This document shows, in pieces, positions 61,070 to 64,000 of a stretch of DNA of 64,000 bases. The DNA comes from CAYSXY01 sp964435165. GTDB lineage: Bacteria; Pseudomonadota; Alphaproteobacteria; Rickettsiales; RI-342. The notes beneath the pieces are model-generated. The model searched no databases and was not told where the DNA came from. It saw nothing but the letters and a program-made list of their open reading frames with translations. Position 1 is the stretch's first letter; each line of letters opens with the position of its first letter. The DNA lies in contig CAYSXY010000003.1 of NCBI GenBank assembly GCA_964435165.1, forward strand, positions 1 to 64,000, in the 5' to 3' direction. The position numbers were made by a program, and so were the translations under genes.

Positions 61070-61729
61070 TCAGGAGGAAGCGGCTTCCGCCGGCTTCGGG
61101 TCTTTCACCAATTTGAAATTTTCAATCAGTTCCGCTTCCGATTCGTTCAATTCTGGCGAGGCTGATTGTGTCTTTGGCTGACTATCAAGGGATGTTGAAG
61201 GTTTTGCCGCCGGTTTCAGCGTGTCTGCCAGTGTGGGAGGTGTATTCGGCGCGCTGTTTGCTCCTAATGTATGCTGCGTTGCGGCTGGTGCGCCCGGTGC
61301 AGGAGATGGGGAGGCAAACACATTTTTATCGGTTTTTGCGTTGCTATTATTCGTAATGCGCTCGACACGTTTACATTGTCCATCAACAAAAGCACCATCA
61401 TCAATGGTGAGCGATTCATGCATAATGACGCCTCGCACACGGCCTGTTTTGGTCAGATGGACGTGACGCGCCTTGATCAGGCCACTAATCTCACCCTGAA
61501 TTTTGACCGTATCTGCCACGACGTCGCCTTTGACCATGCCACTTTCGCGCACTGTGAGTGACAGGCATTTGATATTGCCATCAATGTGGCCATTAATGTC
61601 GATGTAACCGTCACTGATCAGGTTGCCGAGGATGTTCATATCGTTGGAAATCAACGACGGAATCGCATCTTTCGGTGGTTTGCCGATTTTAGCGGTATCA
61701 GGATTCTGGCCGGACTTTTTCAGGAACAT
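61070..61729 (-). CDS. bactofilin (polymer-forming cytoskeletal protein)
   Basis: This 219-aa protein has a bactofilin beta-helix core at about residues 25-130 (GNLISDGYIDINGHIDGNIKC, VRESGMVKGDVVADTVKIQGEISGLIKARHVHLTKTGRVRGVIMHESLTIDDGAFVDGQC). The core is flanked by a short N-terminal tail and a long disordered Pro/Ala/Ser-rich C-terminal tail. Bactofilins polymerise without nucleotide and recruit cell-wall enzymes. The ATG lies inside the 3' end of the M23 peptidase gene, overlapping by 32 nt, so the two are coexpressed. Confidence 0.93.
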   Translation of the reverse strand: MFLKKSGQNPDTAKIGKPPKDAIPSLISNDMNILGNLISDGYIDINGHIDGNIKCLSLTVRESGMVKGDVVADTVKIQGEISGLIKARHVHLTKTGRVRGVIMHESLTIDDGAFVDGQCKRVERITNNSNAKTDKNVFASPSPAPGAPAATQHTLGANSAPNTPPTLADTLKPAAKPSTSLDSQPKTQSASPELNESEAELIENFKLVKDPKPAEAASS

Positions 61730-62831
61730 GCTTGCCTGCTTTCACAAATTTATAAGGGTTTAAAGGCTTGTTATTGAAGCGCACTTCGTAATGCAGGTGG
61801 GCACCTGTACTTCTACCTGAGTTGCCCTGCACGCCGATTTCCTGCCCCAATGTTACCTGTTCACCCTTTTTAACATAAATCTTACTCAAATGGCCATAGC
61901 GAGTTTTGAATCCATGACCATGATCAATCTCGACCAGGCGGCCATAGGCTCCCTTGCGGCCTGCGTGAACCACTTTGCCGGGGGCGGTGGCAACGATTTT
62001 GGTGCCGACGGGCCCGGCAAAATCCAGGCCATAATGCATGGCACGTTTCTTGGTGAAGGGGTCGAGGCGCCGCCCATAATGGCTGGTAATACGTGCGCCC
62101 TTGGTTGGGTTGGCCAGCGGCATAGCGTTGAGGATATCATTGAGCACAGCCAGTTCAATCAACCCATCAACGACCTCTGGTTCGTTATATTGTCCCAGTT
62201 CATCACTGTAACCAATAAAAGGGCCGCCTTGATTGACACTCTCCCCATCTTCCGGCGTTGATTTGGCTTCTTTGTTCTGTTTCTGGATGTTGCGATAGGC
62301 TTTAAAGTCCGGCACTTCCACACCGGTCATGCTGATGATTTTTTTCAATTCTTCAATATCTGCATAGGTGCGTTCACCAAGTGAATCCAGAAAGTCCTGG
62401 CGATAATTTTCCAGCATTAACAGCCTATCTTCCAGATAGGTAATGCGATCGACTAATGTGGTTTCATCGTGAATGACGTCCTGCGCGGCATATTGCTCTA
62501 GGAAATAGTTTTCATATTGCGTCTTTTTCTTATCTTCCGGATTCTCCGCTAGACGCAGCAAGTCGCGTTGTAGCATGGCATAATGCTCACTGAGCACCAC
62601 ATTGCGGTCTTTTTCTGCGGCGATCTGAGATTCTTTATCGATCAAAACGATTGTGTAATTGAAATAGACCAGCGTCGCATAGGCCATCCAGCCGATAAAC
62701 CCAGCTAACGCAACGCCGGATAGCACCTGCAGTTTGCTGCTGAGGGGCACATTACTCACCCGGTTATGTGATATAACCACGATCTTGCGCTCGGTGAGCA
62801 AGCGCCGGAAGAACAGTCTGATTGATCGCAA
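61698..62831 (-). CDS. M23 family peptidoglycan endopeptidase
   Basis: This membrane-anchored LytM-type protein has 377 aa. A basic N terminus and one helix (VALAGFIGWMAYATLVYFNY) are followed by a coiled-coil region (about residues 80-190). The C-terminal M23 domain has MHYGLDFAGPVG (zinc H...D), VVHAGRKGAYGRLVEIDHGHGFKTRYGHLS and the catalytic HLHYEV. All zinc ligands are present. The start is a TTG at 62831 with GAGG eight bases upstream. Pairing with bactofilin points to cell-shape or localised wall remodelling. Confidence 0.94.
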   Translation of the reverse strand: MRSIRLFFRRLLTERKIVVISHNRVSNVPLSSKLQVLSGVALAGFIGWMAYATLVYFNYTIVLIDKESQIAAEKDRNVVLSEHYAMLQRDLLRLAENPEDKKKTQYENYFLEQYAAQDVIHDETTLVDRITYLEDRLLMLENYRQDFLDSLGERTYADIEELKKIISMTGVEVPDFKAYRNIQKQNKEAKSTPEDGESVNQGGPFIGYSDELGQYNEPEVVDGLIELAVLNDILNAMPLANPTKGARITSHYGRRLDPFTKKRAMHYGLDFAGPVGTKIVATAPGKVVHAGRKGAYGRLVEIDHGHGFKTRYGHLSKIYVKKGEQVTLGQEIGVQGNSGRSTGAHLHYEVRFNNKPLNPYKFVKAGKHVPEKVRPES

Positions 62832-62856
62832 GGTAGCTGCCTCATGTCAGGATTTG

Positions 62857-64000
62857 CTATGATTGCTGCGCGCGCTGAAACGCACACATGAAAAATCCGT
62901 CCATATCATGTATATGCGGAAAACATTGAAAATATGCTAACATGCCGGATTTCCCCCAAAAACATGGTGATATTTCCTCACTATTGGCCTTCTTGTCAAC
63001 TGCGCAAGGGTTAATATCCGGTAGGTTTTGAAGAACCCATTCTCCCTGCTCAATATTTTCTTTGTCAAGCAGAGAACAGGTCATATAGGCCATCATGCCG
63101 CCCGGTTTCACATAGTCCCAGACATGGGCGAGAATTTCTCGCTGCATACTTATCAACCGTGCCAAATCCTTCTGGCTGTGGCGCCAGCGAAGCTCGGGAT
63201 TGCGCCGCCAGGTGCCACTACCGGAGCAGGGGGCATCGACTAGAACCAGCTCTGCTTTAGCACGGTAGGGCATGAGTCTGGCGCTTTCATTTTCGCCATG
63301 GATCGGGCTTATCATCTGATCGCATCCGGCGCGATGGGCGCGTGCCATCAGGCGTTCGATGCGTTTGGGGTCGGTATCATAAGCAATGATATGGCCTTGG
63401 TGCTGCATGGCCTCGGCCAGCGCCAGGGTTTTACCACCAGCACCGGCACAATAATCCAGCACTGTCCAGCCGGGCTGCACAGCCAAGGCACGGATTGCCA
63501 GTTGGGAAGAGGTGTCCTGAATTTCTGCCAAGCCTTCTTTCATCACGCGGCTGGATTGCAGTGGCTGGCGAGTGGTAATGCTGATGGCATCCGGCCCGTG
63601 CGGGTCCGCCGTGGCCTCGATATGCTCCTCAGCCAGTATGGCCAACACCTGTTCACGGCTGCGTTTTGTCTGATTACAACGTAGCATGACGGGGGCTTCT
63701 GTGGCCATGGCATCAAGCAGACGGCCGGTGTCATCTCTATACTGGCTCTCAATGATGCTATAGAGCCAGCCCGGCAGGTTGGCGCGTGCGGCATGCGGCA
63801 TTGAACCCTCATGCTTCCTGTGGCTGGCCTTGAGTGCCGCCAATCCCTCTTCCTCCATTGTGTTGAGAGGAGGCGGACTATGTGGGTGCCCATCACAGAT
63901 GGTGGCGATGTCGTCAACCCGTTCCTGCAGCAGAAGAAAGGCGAAGCAAAGAAGGCGAGGGCTGGCCGATAATGCGTGTTGTGCCAGATGCCATGTTAAA
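62857..64000 (-). CDS. rsmB: RsmB/NOP-family rRNA (cytosine-C5) methyltransferase, 5' end beyond window
   Basis: The m5C methyltransferase of 16S rRNA (or a close relative) is truncated by the window edge. Codons stay open from 63858 to 64000 and encode the typical N-terminal NusB-like segment (LLCFAFLLLQERVDDIATICDG), so the ATG at 63858 is internal. The catalytic domain has VLDYCAGAGGKTLALAEAM (SAM site), LVLVDAPCSGSGTWRRNPELRW (general-base-associated Cys) and YMTCSLLDKENIEQ (nucleophile Cys). The stop lies 25 nt from the M23 peptidase start. Confidence 0.93.
   Translation of the reverse strand, partial: LTWHLAQHALSASPRLLCFAFLLLQERVDDIATICDGHPHSPPPLNTMEEEGLAALKASHRKHEGSMPHAARANLPGWLYSIIESQYRDDTGRLLDAMATEAPVMLRCNQTKRSREQVLAILAEEHIEATADPHGPDAISITTRQPLQSSRVMKEGLAEIQDTSSQLAIRALAVQPGWTVLDYCAGAGGKTLALAEAMQHQGHIIAYDTDPKRIERLMARAHRAGCDQMISPIHGENESARLMPYRAKAELVLVDAPCSGSGTWRRNPELRWRHSQKDLARLISMQREILAHVWDYVKPGGMMAYMTCSLLDKENIEQGEWVLQNLPDINPCAVDKKANSEEISPCFWGKSGMLAYFQCFPHIHDMDGFFMCAFQRAQQS

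Noticed and set aside
1..64000. CRISPR array, prophage or complete insertion sequence
   Set aside because: I saw no regularly spaced direct repeats with unique spacers, no phage structural gene and no transposase or integrase reading frame.

Overview
The window looks like a chromosomal segment of an alphaproteobacterium. The markers are an NDUFA12-type complex I accessory protein, an HdaA-type DnaA relative, a DUF2155 protein next to an MlaD protein, ExoD, a BcsS-type cellulose-associated protein and a short DUF6898-like protein. The secretion locus resembles the rvh (Rickettsiales vir homologue) type IV system, yet the window also carries exopolysaccharide, polyphosphate, thiamine and purine genes. 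My inference is a free-living or loosely host- or prey-associated alphaproteobacterium rather than a reduced obligate endosymbiont. The lineage cannot be fixed from the sequence alone.

Layout. 1-2.3 kb: an RTX calcium-binding protein behind a consensus sigma-54 promoter. 2.4-15 kb: a surface-polysaccharide cluster with UDP-glucose dehydrogenase, three methyltransferases, a flippase-like protein, an acyltransferase, a polymerase/ligase-like protein, a fused oxidoreductase, a VpsJ-like protein, an initiating sugar transferase and a WecG-type glycosyltransferase. 15-23 kb: secreted MsrB, a DUF2237 protein, a cellulose-synthase-like PilZ enzyme with BcsS, ExoD, an orphan CobD-like membrane protein and two tandem OmpA lipoproteins. 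23-43.5 kb: mostly housekeeping genes (ndk, purN-purM, DUF2066, hdaA, sixA-like, ppk-ppx, rnd, aspS, NDUFA12, mlaD, DUF2155, aat, GDPD, aroQ, thiS-thiG, a GT39 enzyme and a PAP2 phosphatase) plus a three-gene operon I do not recognise. 43.7-56.9 kb: a type IV secretion locus on the minus strand (virB2, virB2, virB4, virB6, virB8, virB9, virB10, virB11, virD4). 57-64 kb: an amino-acid:Na+ symporter, Trm112, tRNA-Gly, MgtE, bactofilin plus M23 peptidase, and the 3' part of an RsmB-type methyltransferase that leaves the window.

The most unusual object is the VirD4 coupling protein. Its ATPase core of about 577 residues has the usual rickettsial size, but a low-complexity tail of about 820 residues follows. 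The tail carries nine copies of a proline-rich motif (best copies NPFDLPPIPPKKK) whose spacing tends to widen toward the C terminus. The motif combines an NPF tripeptide with a PxxPxK sequence, both of which resemble eukaryotic adaptor ligands.

The intergenic DNA holds several small non-coding repeats: two 138-bp near-identical copies flanking rnd-aspS, two different MITE-like elements (near exoD and at the end of the PAP2 gene), and a 41-bp motif shared by one MITE and a tRNA-Gly 3' flank. I saw no transposase gene, CRISPR array or rRNA gene.
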